Assembly: GCF_013284245.2 (NCBI RefSeq)
Contig: NZ_CP085876.1
Span: 6,066,001-6,130,000 of the forward strand
DNA length: 64,000 nt
Direction of reading: 5' to 3'
Source of the DNA: Brevibacillus sp. DP1.3A
GTDB lineage: Bacteria; Bacillota; Bacilli; Brevibacillales; Brevibacillaceae
The position numbers were made by a program, and so were the translations under genes. Position 1 is the first letter of the stretch; each line of letters begins with the position of its first letter. The notes beneath the pieces are model-generated. The model was not told where the DNA came from. It saw only the letters and a program-made list of their open reading frames with translations, and did not search any database. This document shows, piece after piece, positions 15,395-24,775 of this stretch.

Positions 15395-16789
15395 ATGAAG
15401 ATCCGAAGTGGTCTATACAGCGTACTTCTCGCTGCTTTTTGCATTCTACCTTCCTCTGCCGCCGCCTCCAGTTATGGAACGGCCACTTATTCGCCAAAGC
15501 AATCCCAAGACGTACTACAAAACCCTTATATGGGACTGGCTCCCGATTCACGGACGAGTAATAATGAGCAAGAACACACCCTCGTCTATGCCAACCTAAC
15601 CTGGAGGATGCTTGAACCAACCAAAGGAGATTATGCTTTTGATGAGGTCGAAGACGCAATCCGGTTTGAAGAATGGACAGAAAAAGACGTCAAGTTCATC
15701 CTCCGCATCGTTATGGATCTTCCTGATAAAAAATCGGACATGGAGATACCAGATTGGCTATACAACGAGATCGGCGGGGACAATGACCATTTTGATGATG
15801 GCGAGTGGTATCGAAACGACTATGGCAAAGGCTACAGTCCCAACTACAGTAATCCATTGATTATCAAGTACCACAAGGAATTGATTGACGCTCTGGGAGA
15901 GCGCTACAAGGACGATCCCCGCATTGCTTTCATACAGCTAGGAAGCGTCGGTCACTGGGGAGAATGGCACACAGATACTTCTATTCCTTTCCCTGCAACA
16001 GAAATCACGGATCAGTACGTACAACCGTATCTAGATAATTTCCCTGATTCCATGCTACTGATGCGCAGACCACACCCAGTTGCCAAGGAGTACAAACTGG
16101 GGCTGTTTAACGACATGTTTGGCAACAAAGAAGATACAAACAGCTACCTGTCCTGGATACAGAAGGGCTACGTCTCCTGGCTCACCAAAGAAAAAATGCC
16201 TGCCATGCCCGACTTTTGGAAGTATGCGCCAAGCGGCGGAGAATTCTCTCCATCCGACTCCTTGCCAAGCTACTTTACTCGCTCCTCGATTAACCAGGTA
16301 ATCTCACAAGCCAAAGCTTCGCATATTAGCTGGCTTGGCCCGAATACACCCGCACGTTTCGAAAAAGACAGCGATCAACAAGAATATTTGGACCGCTTTT
16401 TAAACACGATTGGCTACCGCTTCTCCATCACCAAAGAGACACATGCCAAAGCAGTCGAGCCCGGAGACAGCCTCGCTGTGACGATGGATTGGCAAAACCG
16501 CGGTGTCGCTCCATTTTACTTCCCGTGGATTCTCGAGCTGTCCCTCGCGGATGAAGACGGTGAGATCGTAACCAAGACCAACACGGACGAAGACATCCGC
16601 AAATGGCTTCCCGGCAAGAAAACCGTCAAGCAAAGCTTGGAAATTCCGGATAATCTTCCTGAAGGAACATACACTCTCTGTGTAGCAATCCTCGATCCCC
16701 ATACAGAAGAGCCGGGTATTCAATTTGCCATGGAAGGCAAACGCTCGGACGGAAGATATACGTTGGGTACGGTCCAAGTACGAGACTGA
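15395..16789 (+). CDS. Secreted DUF4832/DUF4874 glycoside-hydrolase-like protein
   Basis: The 464-residue precursor carries a signal peptide ending near SSAAAS. Residues about 35-330 resemble a TIM-barrel module (NPYMGLAPDSR, RMLEPTKGDYAFDEVEDAI, FILRIVMDLP, IAFIQLGSVGHWGEWH with candidate acidic catalytic residues) and about 350-464 a beta-sandwich (DWQNRGVAPFYFPWILELSL). This matches DUF4874/DUF4832 proteins, which occur beside exopolysaccharide loci and are suspected glycosidases. It is 33 bases below the SARP regulator and converges on the Pel operon. The Pel deacetylase here lacks a hydrolase domain, so this protein could supply that activity; unproven. Confidence 0.75.
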   Translation: MKIRSGLYSVLLAAFCILPSSAAASSYGTATYSPKQSQDVLQNPYMGLAPDSRTSNNEQEHTLVYANLTWRMLEPTKGDYAFDEVEDAIRFEEWTEKDVKFILRIVMDLPDKKSDMEIPDWLYNEIGGDNDHFDDGEWYRNDYGKGYSPNYSNPLIIKYHKELIDALGERYKDDPRIAFIQLGSVGHWGEWHTDTSIPFPATEITDQYVQPYLDNFPDSMLLMRRPHPVAKEYKLGLFNDMFGNKEDTNSYLSWIQKGYVSWLTKEKMPAMPDFWKYAPSGGEFSPSDSLPSYFTRSSINQVISQAKASHISWLGPNTPARFEKDSDQQEYLDRFLNTIGYRFSITKETHAKAVEPGDSLAVTMDWQNRGVAPFYFPWILELSLADEDGEIVTKTNTDEDIRKWLPGKKTVKQSLEIPDNLPEGTYTLCVAILDPHTEEPGIQFAMEGKRSDGRYTLGTVQVRD

Positions 16790-16796
16790 TCCATCC

Positions 16797-16846
16797 AAAA
16801 AATCCCTTCCTGACCACCTGTATAGGAGTCAGAAAGGGATTTTTTC
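16797..16846. terminator. Bidirectional terminator between DUF4832 gene and the Pel operon
   Basis: AAAAAATCCCTT and AAGGGATTTTTT flank a stem with GAC/GTC pairing; A and T runs on both ends allow stopping from both sides. Confidence 0.9.
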
Positions 16847-16855
16847 TTCTAATCA

Positions 16856-17542
16856 TTATGGTGCATAATCGCCATCGTAGCTTACCAATGATACGTTTTT
16901 CACACCTTCTACCTCTGAAATATCTTGAACAAATGCCGTATTATCTCCTTTGATTTTGACTTCCACGATCAATTCCACCATCTCTTTGTGTACAGTCTTT
17001 GACTTCAAGGCGTATTTCAGTTTGTTCAACTGATATTTAACCCCGTCATTGGCTTGATCGTGATAATTGATAATGAGCAGATAGGCAACATCTTTCATTT
17101 GCCGCTTGGATAATACAACAATGACAGCCGCCACCACCAGCGATCCAAGGACGGAAACCGGGTACACACCCGCTCCCGTCGCAATACCTACCGAGATCGA
17201 CCAAAACATGAAAACAATATCCAACGGGTCTTTGATGGCAGTACGGAACCGCACGATGCTCAACGCGCCAACCATCCCGAGAGAGAGCACGATATTGGTG
17301 CTAATCGTCATGATAATCAGGCAAGTAAGCATCGCCATTGCCACTAGCGTGATGTTAAAGGTATGTGTATAGACGACACCGCGAAACGTTTTTTTGTAAA
17401 TATAGTAGATGAACAAACCTATCAATCCCGACAGCACAAGCCCTATGATGGTATCAATGATCGAGATGCTGGCGAATTGATCTATTTTTAAGACACTTTT
17501 TTTGATGATATCTTGAAAATTAATCGTATTGGTAGTATCCAT
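16856..17542 (-). CDS. DUF4956 membrane protein
   Basis: The 228-residue protein has four membrane helices (about residues 25-155) and the family signature LGMVGALSIVRFRTAIKDP, followed by a cytoplasmic domain of about 75 residues. Function is unknown, but DUF4956 genes are almost always next to VTC-domain and CotH genes and often near exopolysaccharide genes, as here. ATG 17542 is preferred to the longer frame that would run 40 bases into the VTC gene. It is the last gene of the operon, followed by a strong terminator. Confidence 0.8.
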   Translation of the reverse strand: MDTTNTINFQDIIKKSVLKIDQFASISIIDTIIGLVLSGLIGLFIYYIYKKTFRGVVYTHTFNITLVAMAMLTCLIIMTISTNIVLSLGMVGALSIVRFRTAIKDPLDIVFMFWSISVGIATGAGVYPVSVLGSLVVAAVIVVLSKRQMKDVAYLLIINYHDQANDGVKYQLNKLKYALKSKTVHKEMVELIVEVKIKGDNTAFVQDISEVEGVKNVSLVSYDGDYAP

Positions 17543-17564
17543 AGTTTCCCGACTTCTCCTCACA

Positions 17565-18299
17565 CTAAAGATTATAGTATTTTTTGGTCTCCTCTCTGCA
17601 AATGACATATTTGGAGATAGCCGATCGCTTATTACTCAGGTTTTGTAGCAAATGTCTAATATGAAACGGCAGGAATTGATCGTACTTCACTTCCATGATC
17701 ATCATGGGCTGATGAATAGCTCTGACCATCATGATGTTTTCGTCAAAAATATCGAGTGAATTGACGTTTGCCTTCAAATACTTATCAAACGTAATTCTGA
17801 CATTCCCTTCTCTCACCAAATACGCCTCTCGGACATAATCCGTAATGACGCGAGGCCGAAACAGATGATTTTTGCACGATAAATAAAAATCTCGTAGCAC
17901 AGCACTTTCTGTCTCTCGCAGAAACTCAACATCACCTGCCAAAATCAGTTCATACTCATCTCGTGTAATCGACGCTGATTCTTTGCAAATGTATCCACCG
18001 AACTTGCTCTTTCGCTCCATTTTGATGACTGCATCACTTTTGTTGTAGATGCGAATACGATACTTTTTTCTTTGAAAAACCCCGTAGTTTTTTTCATAGA
18101 GAGCTGTGTCGTGAAAGTCGTCAAAGTACAGGCTACGAATATGATATCCTTCCTCACTCACAGAATAAGGGTCAGGAGTCGCGATCAGACGCAATTTCTG
18201 CCGCAGCGGCTCGTAATTACTCAGCCGAAGATAATACTTCAACTCATGCCGCAATCGCTTGTTGCCGAGCTGGATGCCCGTGCTCTGTATTCCTTTCAT
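17565..18299 (-). CDS. VTC-domain protein (polyphosphate polymerase-like)
   Basis: The 244-residue cytoplasmic protein matches the VTC tunnel fold: RHELKYYLRLSNYEPLR, HIRSLYFDDFHDTALYEK, RKKYRIRIYN, VIKMERKSKFGGYICKESA, RPRVITDYVREAY, VRITFDKYLK and MIMEVKYDQFLP carry the basic and acidic residues that line the tunnel. In yeast Vtc4 this domain makes polyphosphate from ATP; in bacterial CotH/DUF4956 clusters the product is not established. Its ATG overlaps the CotH stop (ATGA). Confidence 0.82.
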   Translation of the reverse strand: MKGIQSTGIQLGNKRLRHELKYYLRLSNYEPLRQKLRLIATPDPYSVSEEGYHIRSLYFDDFHDTALYEKNYGVFQRKKYRIRIYNKSDAVIKMERKSKFGGYICKESASITRDEYELILAGDVEFLRETESAVLRDFYLSCKNHLFRPRVITDYVREAYLVREGNVRITFDKYLKANVNSLDIFDENIMMVRAIHQPMMIMEVKYDQFLPFHIRHLLQNLSNKRSAISKYVICREETKKYYNL

Positions 18300-20020
18300 T
18301 TCAATACGAACTCCTTCACCCCATGATAAAGCGCATCCTCGGACTCTACCCTGTCAAATGCCGTCTGTGTGTTCCCTTTGCTGTCCCGAACAATCACGCG
18401 CCAGAAAAAGCGACCTTTACCCGGATCGTTTATGGTGTATTGAACCCCTGTCAGCCCCTTGGCCTGCGCGTGTATCTTCGTAAACGCAGGATCGTAACTG
18501 ACGGCAAAGTCGTAAGTCAGATCGTCACCTTGCAGATCATAGGAATGGTCCCAGGCAAAAATGAGCTTATCTCCTTCTTTTCTTGGCTCCCCCATAAAAA
18601 AGGGCATCGGATTCTCTTGGCGTTCATAGTACCTCTTTTTGTTACGCTCCGGTTCACCAGATAGAAGTGCTTGCTCATTGTGAAAATAGGAGACATCCAA
18701 CGGTAAATTATATAAATCAGGTTGTTGCAGCACATATTTACTCACAATCGGATAATAGCTCTTCAAGTATTTTTCCGTTTGCTCCTTCGTAATGATCTTG
18801 CTGATTTCCTCAACCTTTTCGTTAAGCGTTTTGATGTTTTCAGGATCCTTAAAGATGCGGCGATGCAAATTCGACACCCAGTAGTCGGAAATGCCAAACT
18901 GCCATTGTCCTAGCCCTTTTTCTGGGCTTCGCTTGAGCTCTTCTTCAAAAAATCCCCACGATGCGTCGTAGTCCCACGGTAGGAAATACCACTTGTTGGA
19001 GTTGCTAGGGCTGTACAAGTAAAAATTATGAACAGCCGTGTCGTGATTCCCCATCAACAGGTTGGATGCCAGCCATGTATAGTAGTTCTCCCGATCAAAA
19101 TGCTTGTCCAAAAAGTCTTGCGTATTGATCGCAGGATTGTGAAGATCGTCCAGCATCGAAATGAGCTTTTCATGGTTCTCGCTGCCTTTGATCTCCAAAA
19201 TTTTATCAAAGGCTTTCTTATCGTAGGTAGGATCTGTTGCCAGCTTGAGTTGTTCCTCGTAACGGTGGAACTCGAAATCAATTGCCTTGTATAAATTTCC
19301 GTTTCGGTCCAATCCGTGCGCCTGCAAAAATGTTTTGTTCGGCTGTTCAATTTGAGTGAACAAACCGTAATCAACAAAGTCTCGATCCGGATTTTTTTTT
19401 GTCAAATCCTTGATTTTCACTTGAACGAACTGCGTCCGCAAACTGGTCATATTGGGCATTTGCTCAAAATAATCAAAGCTAAGCTTTTGTCGAACACGCG
19501 TCATGTCAGACTTGTGCTTGCTTACGTTGATATTGCGCTGATCCCGCCAGTATCCGGCGCTGTCGAACAAACGGATTTTGTACGATTTTTGTTCCGCTCT
19601 TCTGCTCGATTCCCCCCGCAGCTCAATCGTTCCGTTCGCTCTCGTCTCGCTAAAACCAAAGTACCCCTGGGTTGGCCCCTCCACCGTCCCTTCCTGCATA
19701 ATGACTTTGGCCTGGAGATCTTCTCCCTTTTCATTCCGTCCGCTAGGAGCTAGATTGAGTTCCGTAAAGGTGGTCGTTTTCAATTTCGAATTTTCTTCGT
19801 TGACTACCGTCACATATAAATGGACGATGCTCCCATCAACATCCTGATCGTATACGCTTCTATTCTCAATCAGATCCTCGTTCATCTGCTGAGTTGACGC
19901 CACCTGACTCGTTGCTGGCGGGTTGTCTGACACTGGCTGTTCAGGCGCATCCTGTGTACAACCAGTCGATACAACTCCTAATGCTACGAGTAGGCTCAGT
20001 ATGAATCGTTTTTTCTTCAA
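18296..20020 (-). CDS. CotH kinase-like lipoprotein
   Basis: The 574-residue protein starts with a lipoprotein signal (KKKRFILSLLVALGVVSTGC) and contains a CotH fold: RGESSRRAEQKSYKIRLFD-type substrate loop near 145, then WLASNLLMGNHDTAVHNFYLY and WYFLPWDYDASWG near 345-385 with the metal and ATP ligands. CotH is an atypical protein kinase; here it would act outside the membrane, so its phosphate donor and target are unclear. A C-terminal fibronectin-like region follows (about 470-560). TTG 20020 is chosen as start: GGGGAGGA lies six bases upstream and the signal peptide begins there. It belongs to the Pel operon between pelG and VTC. Confidence 0.82.
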   Translation of the reverse strand: MKKKRFILSLLVALGVVSTGCTQDAPEQPVSDNPPATSQVASTQQMNEDLIENRSVYDQDVDGSIVHLYVTVVNEENSKLKTTTFTELNLAPSGRNEKGEDLQAKVIMQEGTVEGPTQGYFGFSETRANGTIELRGESSRRAEQKSYKIRLFDSAGYWRDQRNINVSKHKSDMTRVRQKLSFDYFEQMPNMTSLRTQFVQVKIKDLTKKNPDRDFVDYGLFTQIEQPNKTFLQAHGLDRNGNLYKAIDFEFHRYEEQLKLATDPTYDKKAFDKILEIKGSENHEKLISMLDDLHNPAINTQDFLDKHFDRENYYTWLASNLLMGNHDTAVHNFYLYSPSNSNKWYFLPWDYDASWGFFEEELKRSPEKGLGQWQFGISDYWVSNLHRRIFKDPENIKTLNEKVEEISKIITKEQTEKYLKSYYPIVSKYVLQQPDLYNLPLDVSYFHNEQALLSGEPERNKKRYYERQENPMPFFMGEPRKEGDKLIFAWDHSYDLQGDDLTYDFAVSYDPAFTKIHAQAKGLTGVQYTINDPGKGRFFWRVIVRDSKGNTQTAFDRVESEDALYHGVKEFVLK

Positions 20021-20051
20021 CCTAAGTCCTCCCCAATCTATACGTAACCAT

Positions 20052-21452
20052 CTATTCCATTCGCTTTCCTTTGACAAAGAGCGGCTGTAGGCAGTAGGTG
20101 TAATAATCGATATTTTTCAAGTAATAGATCAACCTGCCGAGACCGGCTACCAGTGCAAGAAACGAAGCAATAAAAAATGAAAAACCGTAGTTATGAAGGG
20201 GCAACATCGCTATGGTGATGACAACGGTACTGACGAGAAATAAGGTTGTCACCGTAAGCGCTCCCTTCCGATCGTCAAAATAGAGCAACATCAGCACGAT
20301 CACAAACATAACAGCGTACAAATACCCCGCGATGACCAAGATGTTGTACCTCTCCATTTGATCGGACGTAAAACCGATATGCGGAAGCAGCGTAATGCCT
20401 AGAGCCAGTGCAACAAAGGAAAAGAACAGCTGCACCTCCATCATGAAGCTGAGCTCCTGCATCAACGTTTGAACCATATCTGTTTTCGCCCGCTTGATAT
20501 CCTGCACCGAGCCTGTGCCCAATATCGTTCCGTAATACGCTCGGTACTTCTCGTAAAAAGCAGTCTCCACAGATACCACAAACATGACCATGGTAGGCAA
20601 TATGCTCAAGGAAGCGTAGAACGCTGGCACGTCGTAAAAAGGCGCAATCACGTAAGTATCCGCCACTACCTCCTGCAACGGGCTCCCCAGCCAGTAAATA
20701 AAATGGTGCACATAAAAACCGAGAGAACAAAAAAGACCCACACCAAGCAGACTTGGGTACTTTTTCACGTACTTCAGGAAATCAAAATAATTCCTTGCCC
20801 GCTTCGGGAAAAAACTCTCCAGATGAAGCATAGATAAGACAATCATCGTAAAAAAGCCGAGATCCAAAGAAATCAGCATCGCGATTCCTTTTTCCAGCTC
20901 AGTCAGATTCAACAGCAGAAACGCAGCCAGAAGCGTAACGGCAACAGCAGCCAAATACCCACGAATGATGCGCATATAATCCTTTAATGCAGACAAGTAG
21001 GCGGATTGTAGCCATACGACGATCAGTTCCACAAAAAGAAGGTAGGCTACGAGCTTAAAGCCAGACGGCAGAGGCGCGAGCCAGTAAAATGCACCGCCGA
21101 GAATTCCCCCCAAACCCAGACAAACAGCGATAACTCCATACAAAGACGCAATGATGTCGTTATACTCACGCAAGTAAATTTTGTCTGCAATATAGCGAGA
21201 AATGACCATGGAAAAGCCGCAGGTAATTAACAGCGAAAACACGAATGCATAAACGACAGCAGCTAAAAAAGACATCCTTTCCAAATAGCTGACATTCAAT
21301 TGAAGAAGGATTTGCTGTAGCACCGTAATCATTACCATACAAATCAGCATCGGTCCGACTGTGACCAGCGAAGAAAATGCATACGCCTTCACACTGGACA
21401 AATACCCTTTATTTCGAAACATTTTCTTCAGTTCAAAGCCAATGCCCGCCAT
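20052..21452 (-). CDS. pelG: PelG, membrane transporter for Pel polysaccharide
   Basis: The 466-residue protein has about twelve membrane helices and starts with the PelG signature MAGIGFELKKMFRNKGYLSS. The MATE/MVF-like fold exports the polymer made by PelF. A second family mark is APFYDVPAFYASLSILPTMVMFVVSVETAFYEKYRAYYG, seen in PelG proteins around residues 270-310. GAGGTG stands eight bases before the ATG. It follows pelF by five bases and is followed by CotH 31 bases downstream. Confidence 0.92.
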   Translation of the reverse strand: MAGIGFELKKMFRNKGYLSSVKAYAFSSLVTVGPMLICMVMITVLQQILLQLNVSYLERMSFLAAVVYAFVFSLLITCGFSMVISRYIADKIYLREYNDIIASLYGVIAVCLGLGGILGGAFYWLAPLPSGFKLVAYLLFVELIVVWLQSAYLSALKDYMRIIRGYLAAVAVTLLAAFLLLNLTELEKGIAMLISLDLGFFTMIVLSMLHLESFFPKRARNYFDFLKYVKKYPSLLGVGLFCSLGFYVHHFIYWLGSPLQEVVADTYVIAPFYDVPAFYASLSILPTMVMFVVSVETAFYEKYRAYYGTILGTGSVQDIKRAKTDMVQTLMQELSFMMEVQLFFSFVALALGITLLPHIGFTSDQMERYNILVIAGYLYAVMFVIVLMLLYFDDRKGALTVTTLFLVSTVVITIAMLPLHNYGFSFFIASFLALVAGLGRLIYYLKNIDYYTYCLQPLFVKGKRME

Positions 21453-21457
21453 GTTTC

Positions 21458-22864
21458 TTACACCTCGTATTTCCGATACATATTGCGATATCCCGCCAAG
21501 AAATTCTCATGTGTGTAAATAGCCGATACTCTTTGGAAGCCACATCTGCCCATGCGCCGTCTCATGGGCTCGTTTTGGCATAACGTAATGATCGCTTGGG
21601 CAATTTGAGTAAAATGCATGACGGGTACCGTTATCCCTGCGTTGCCATAGTTGTCACCATTGCCGTATAACAATTCCCGACAGCTTCCCACGTCCGTTGT
21701 GACGAAGGGCTTTCTGCATGCCATTCCTTCCAAAATAACGAGCGGTTGTCCTTCACTGATGCTGGTCAAAACAAGCATGTCCATTTTTCCGAGATACTCT
21801 TTCACATTGACCGCACCCGTAAACGTAACATCCTCCAGCTGCAGGCTTTCGACCAATTGCAGGCATTCTGTGTAGTACTCCCCATCTTCATCCGTCGGGC
21901 CCATGATGACAAAGCGTGCGTGTGGCACTTGTTCCTTGACGAGCCCGAAGCTGTGCAGCATTGTTTTAATATCCTTGATGGGTACCACACGGACGACAGC
22001 GCCAATCGTTATTGCCTCGTTCTTTTTTTCCTCCACGATGTCTGCATAGTCGCTCACTTTTACACCGTTTGGGATCACTGATACTTTGGAAGGATCACAG
22101 CCTAGCTCAATCTGAATTTCCTTGTTTCGCTCAAACAACGTGATTACCTCATCCGCATAGGAATAGGCACATGCAGAAAGGTTATGAAAATAATCGATCC
22201 AAATATCTTTAAAGTGACCCTTAATCCAGTTTGCCTTGATAATTTCTTCTTCCCGCTCGCGGGTGTAGATTCCGTGCTCCGTCAGCAAAAACGGCTTTTT
22301 ATGCAGATACTTCCCGAGACTCCCTGCTACACCGCCATATCCCGTACAAACACTGTGATACAAATCCGCTTGCGGCATGCCGTTTTGAATGACCAGACAT
22401 AGCGGCAACACCATCGAGCGAATCATCCAGATCATTTCGGTAAAGGGAATTTGCGGGTATTTTTGCTCGCAAAGCCGCTGGATTACCTCGAAGAAGTCCT
22501 TACTTGTAAGTAACTCGGCTACGGCTGGCACCTTACTCCCCGACAACACGGAAAAAAGAGCATGCCAGTCGCCCTTACTGCCATCCAGCAACGAAAGCAA
22601 TGCTTGCTGCTCATCCTCAGCTAGCCCCAGACGCTTGCCTAGTGCAGCCTCTTCTTTGAGATAGGCATCCAGAAATACCTCTTTGATTTCCACCACATTC
22701 GCGGGGAGCTGGTAGACGTACTTCCCCCTGTTTTTCTCTTCTGCGCCAATGGCATAAATGATAAACTCATGCTCTGGCATGCTAGCGATTAAGGAATGAA
22801 TCCAACTAGAGACGCCCCCTGTAATAAAAGGGTAAGATCCTTCGGCAATCAGACAAATTTTCAT
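21458..22864 (-). CDS. pelF: PelF, glycosyltransferase of Pel polysaccharide synthesis
   Basis: The 468-residue GT-B fold enzyme (family GT4) begins MKICLIAEGSYPFITGGVSSW, the diagnostic PelF start. The C-terminal nucleotide-sugar site is visible in SVIPNGVKVSDY, RVVPIKDIKTMLHSF, FVIMGPTDEDGEYY, and TSISEGQPLVILEGMACRKP with the E-x7-E signature. PelF polymerises N-acetylhexosamine sugars from UDP donors in the cytoplasm and works with PelD, PelE and PelG. A GGAAGAG site precedes ATG 22864, four bases after the deacetylase stop. Confidence 0.93.
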   Translation of the reverse strand: MKICLIAEGSYPFITGGVSSWIHSLIASMPEHEFIIYAIGAEEKNRGKYVYQLPANVVEIKEVFLDAYLKEEAALGKRLGLAEDEQQALLSLLDGSKGDWHALFSVLSGSKVPAVAELLTSKDFFEVIQRLCEQKYPQIPFTEMIWMIRSMVLPLCLVIQNGMPQADLYHSVCTGYGGVAGSLGKYLHKKPFLLTEHGIYTREREEEIIKANWIKGHFKDIWIDYFHNLSACAYSYADEVITLFERNKEIQIELGCDPSKVSVIPNGVKVSDYADIVEEKKNEAITIGAVVRVVPIKDIKTMLHSFGLVKEQVPHARFVIMGPTDEDGEYYTECLQLVESLQLEDVTFTGAVNVKEYLGKMDMLVLTSISEGQPLVILEGMACRKPFVTTDVGSCRELLYGNGDNYGNAGITVPVMHFTQIAQAIITLCQNEPMRRRMGRCGFQRVSAIYTHENFLAGYRNMYRKYEV

Positions 22865-22867
22865 CGC

Positions 22868-24775
22868 TTACTCTTCCAGTCCTATTTCAAATTTTGCACC
22901 CGTTGCATGTACGAGATAGGCGCCTTCCTCTATTTTTTCTACCGTGCAATTTACTAAGCTCGTCATTTTTTTGTTTGTCCGCAAGATGTAATACATTCCG
23001 TCGGAGAAGTTGTTCATGTATCCTGTTATTTTTTTATCCGTATGCGCGATATACACATCCGTCTGCAAATAACTCTCAAGGCTTGTTGCAGCTTCGGAAG
23101 CAGTCTGGCTGCGCAGCCATGGATAGTGCTGGTAAAGCTCTTCCATCATACGTTGAAAGTCTTTTACCAATTCCGGCCACGACTTGCTATTGCTTCGTTC
23201 TTTGTCCAACACATCGTCTGGATGAACAAAATGGGAAAAGACACCGATGGATGTGATCGCATTCGTTATGTACCAATCATGAATGTCTGTGCGACTGTAT
23301 CCCGAGGTAATACGCGGCAGCTCTACGATGCCATCTTCGGCCACGGAAAACTCCTGGATGTATTCGTGCGTGCTGTCTGATTCCGCATATAAGGAGGCAA
23401 TGACTCTCAGATCAGGGAAGGACGTTTTTAGCGCTCGACGCCCTTCGGCTCCCAACACGTTAGAAGGCGGGACATACACCTGTACGTCATATGACGAGAA
23501 GACCTTCTTGATATAATCGTTCAGGTACGAAAGTGACTCGGCCATGCTTTCTTCATCAGGCCAAGCCTTATACTCGTAATGGATCGCTGTCGCTTCATCA
23601 GTAACCAGCGATTGATGATTATATCCGTGGATGCCCAATTCGCCACCCAATTTCACCAAATCCCTGCCGTACGTAATCAGATTGTTCGAATCCGTTCCTT
23701 CCTCATCTGTGAAGGGGGCGGAAACTCGGTTATTGTAGGTTTTGATAATCGCTCCCGTGTAGGCCACATCGTAATCAGCAGCAAGCTTGATCATGTCAGG
23801 CCACCACACATCCCGAAAGAAGCTGGGAATATCTTTGCGGTACTCGCGGTAAATACTCGGCTCGATCCCCTGGCGAAAGGGAGCAGGAAAGTCGTCAATA
23901 TACGTGATTTTCATATTGAAAATGGGGTACATGAAATCTTGATTCAGTAAACTGATGCCACCAGCAATCAGTCCTCTGTTCATTGCAGATTGCATATTCG
24001 TCCCGTTATAGACCAGAAACTTTCCCTGTCCATGCTGGGCCTCCCATAGCAGTGGCATATTGTCGGCAGAAACTGCATGTACTTTCGCTTTCCTATCCAG
24101 CTCTACAGGAATCGAGGAATTAACAATGGACTCTCCCCCGATTTTTGCATCTTCTCCTTGGATCAAGAGATTGGATGTCATCTGAATGCCGTTTGTCACG
24201 ATGGGGAGATCGATGGAATTGATCCCTAGCTTTCGGTAAATGCGATATAAGCTGTCGTTGTATTCAGGCGTACGCGAAAGGAACACATTTCCCCCATTGT
24301 GCGCATATTGCAACATCGCATCCAGATCGGCTAGCAAGCCCAGATTTTCTATGGTGACAATGACCGTCATGTATTGGGAATCGGGCTTCGAGAACTGCTT
24401 AACGTCTGCGAGATCGTACTCCTTTTTCATATACCGCAGCACTTGCTCCACATTCCTCGCGATTGCCATACTGCTCTCATCCTTGGAATCATGCAGAATG
24501 AGGAACCGCTCCCTTGCAAGCTTGGCGATTTCCTCCTGGCTGATTGCGTTTTGCTTCGGCTCGTCAGTCTGCACTCCCGAGCCTCCCGATTTATTACTGC
24601 TCACCTGGAGGATGAACTGGGAACGGGTAGCTTCTATGGTGATCCCCAGAATCGCCACAAAGATCAGAATGATGTAGATGTTTTTTTTCACAGGAATGTC
24701 GTTGGACCTCGACTGGCTCCATTCTCGGTCATTTTCCCTGTCTCTTTTCTTTCTTCTGTTCCTTGTCATTCTCAT
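22868..24775 (-). CDS. pelA: PelA-type deacetylase with membrane anchor (DUF2194-like)
   Basis: The 635-residue protein has a very basic N-terminus, one membrane helix (about residues 33-52) and a large external part. Residues about 95-270 are a glutamine-amidotransferase/flavodoxin-like region; the following domain has deacetylase marks IDDFPAPFRQG, GIHGYNHQSL and HPDDVLD (Asp, His ligands). It corresponds to the Gram-positive PelA that keeps the deacetylase but lacks the Gram-negative hydrolase domain. It should remove acetyl groups from the exported polymer. ATG 24775 overlaps the pelE stop (ATGA) and was chosen over a longer frame. Confidence 0.82.
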   Translation of the reverse strand: MRMTRNRRKKRDRENDREWSQSRSNDIPVKKNIYIILIFVAILGITIEATRSQFILQVSSNKSGGSGVQTDEPKQNAISQEEIAKLARERFLILHDSKDESSMAIARNVEQVLRYMKKEYDLADVKQFSKPDSQYMTVIVTIENLGLLADLDAMLQYAHNGGNVFLSRTPEYNDSLYRIYRKLGINSIDLPIVTNGIQMTSNLLIQGEDAKIGGESIVNSSIPVELDRKAKVHAVSADNMPLLWEAQHGQGKFLVYNGTNMQSAMNRGLIAGGISLLNQDFMYPIFNMKITYIDDFPAPFRQGIEPSIYREYRKDIPSFFRDVWWPDMIKLAADYDVAYTGAIIKTYNNRVSAPFTDEEGTDSNNLITYGRDLVKLGGELGIHGYNHQSLVTDEATAIHYEYKAWPDEESMAESLSYLNDYIKKVFSSYDVQVYVPPSNVLGAEGRRALKTSFPDLRVIASLYAESDSTHEYIQEFSVAEDGIVELPRITSGYSRTDIHDWYITNAITSIGVFSHFVHPDDVLDKERSNSKSWPELVKDFQRMMEELYQHYPWLRSQTASEAATSLESYLQTDVYIAHTDKKITGYMNNFSDGMYYILRTNKKMTSLVNCTVEKIEEGAYLVHATGAKFEIGLEE

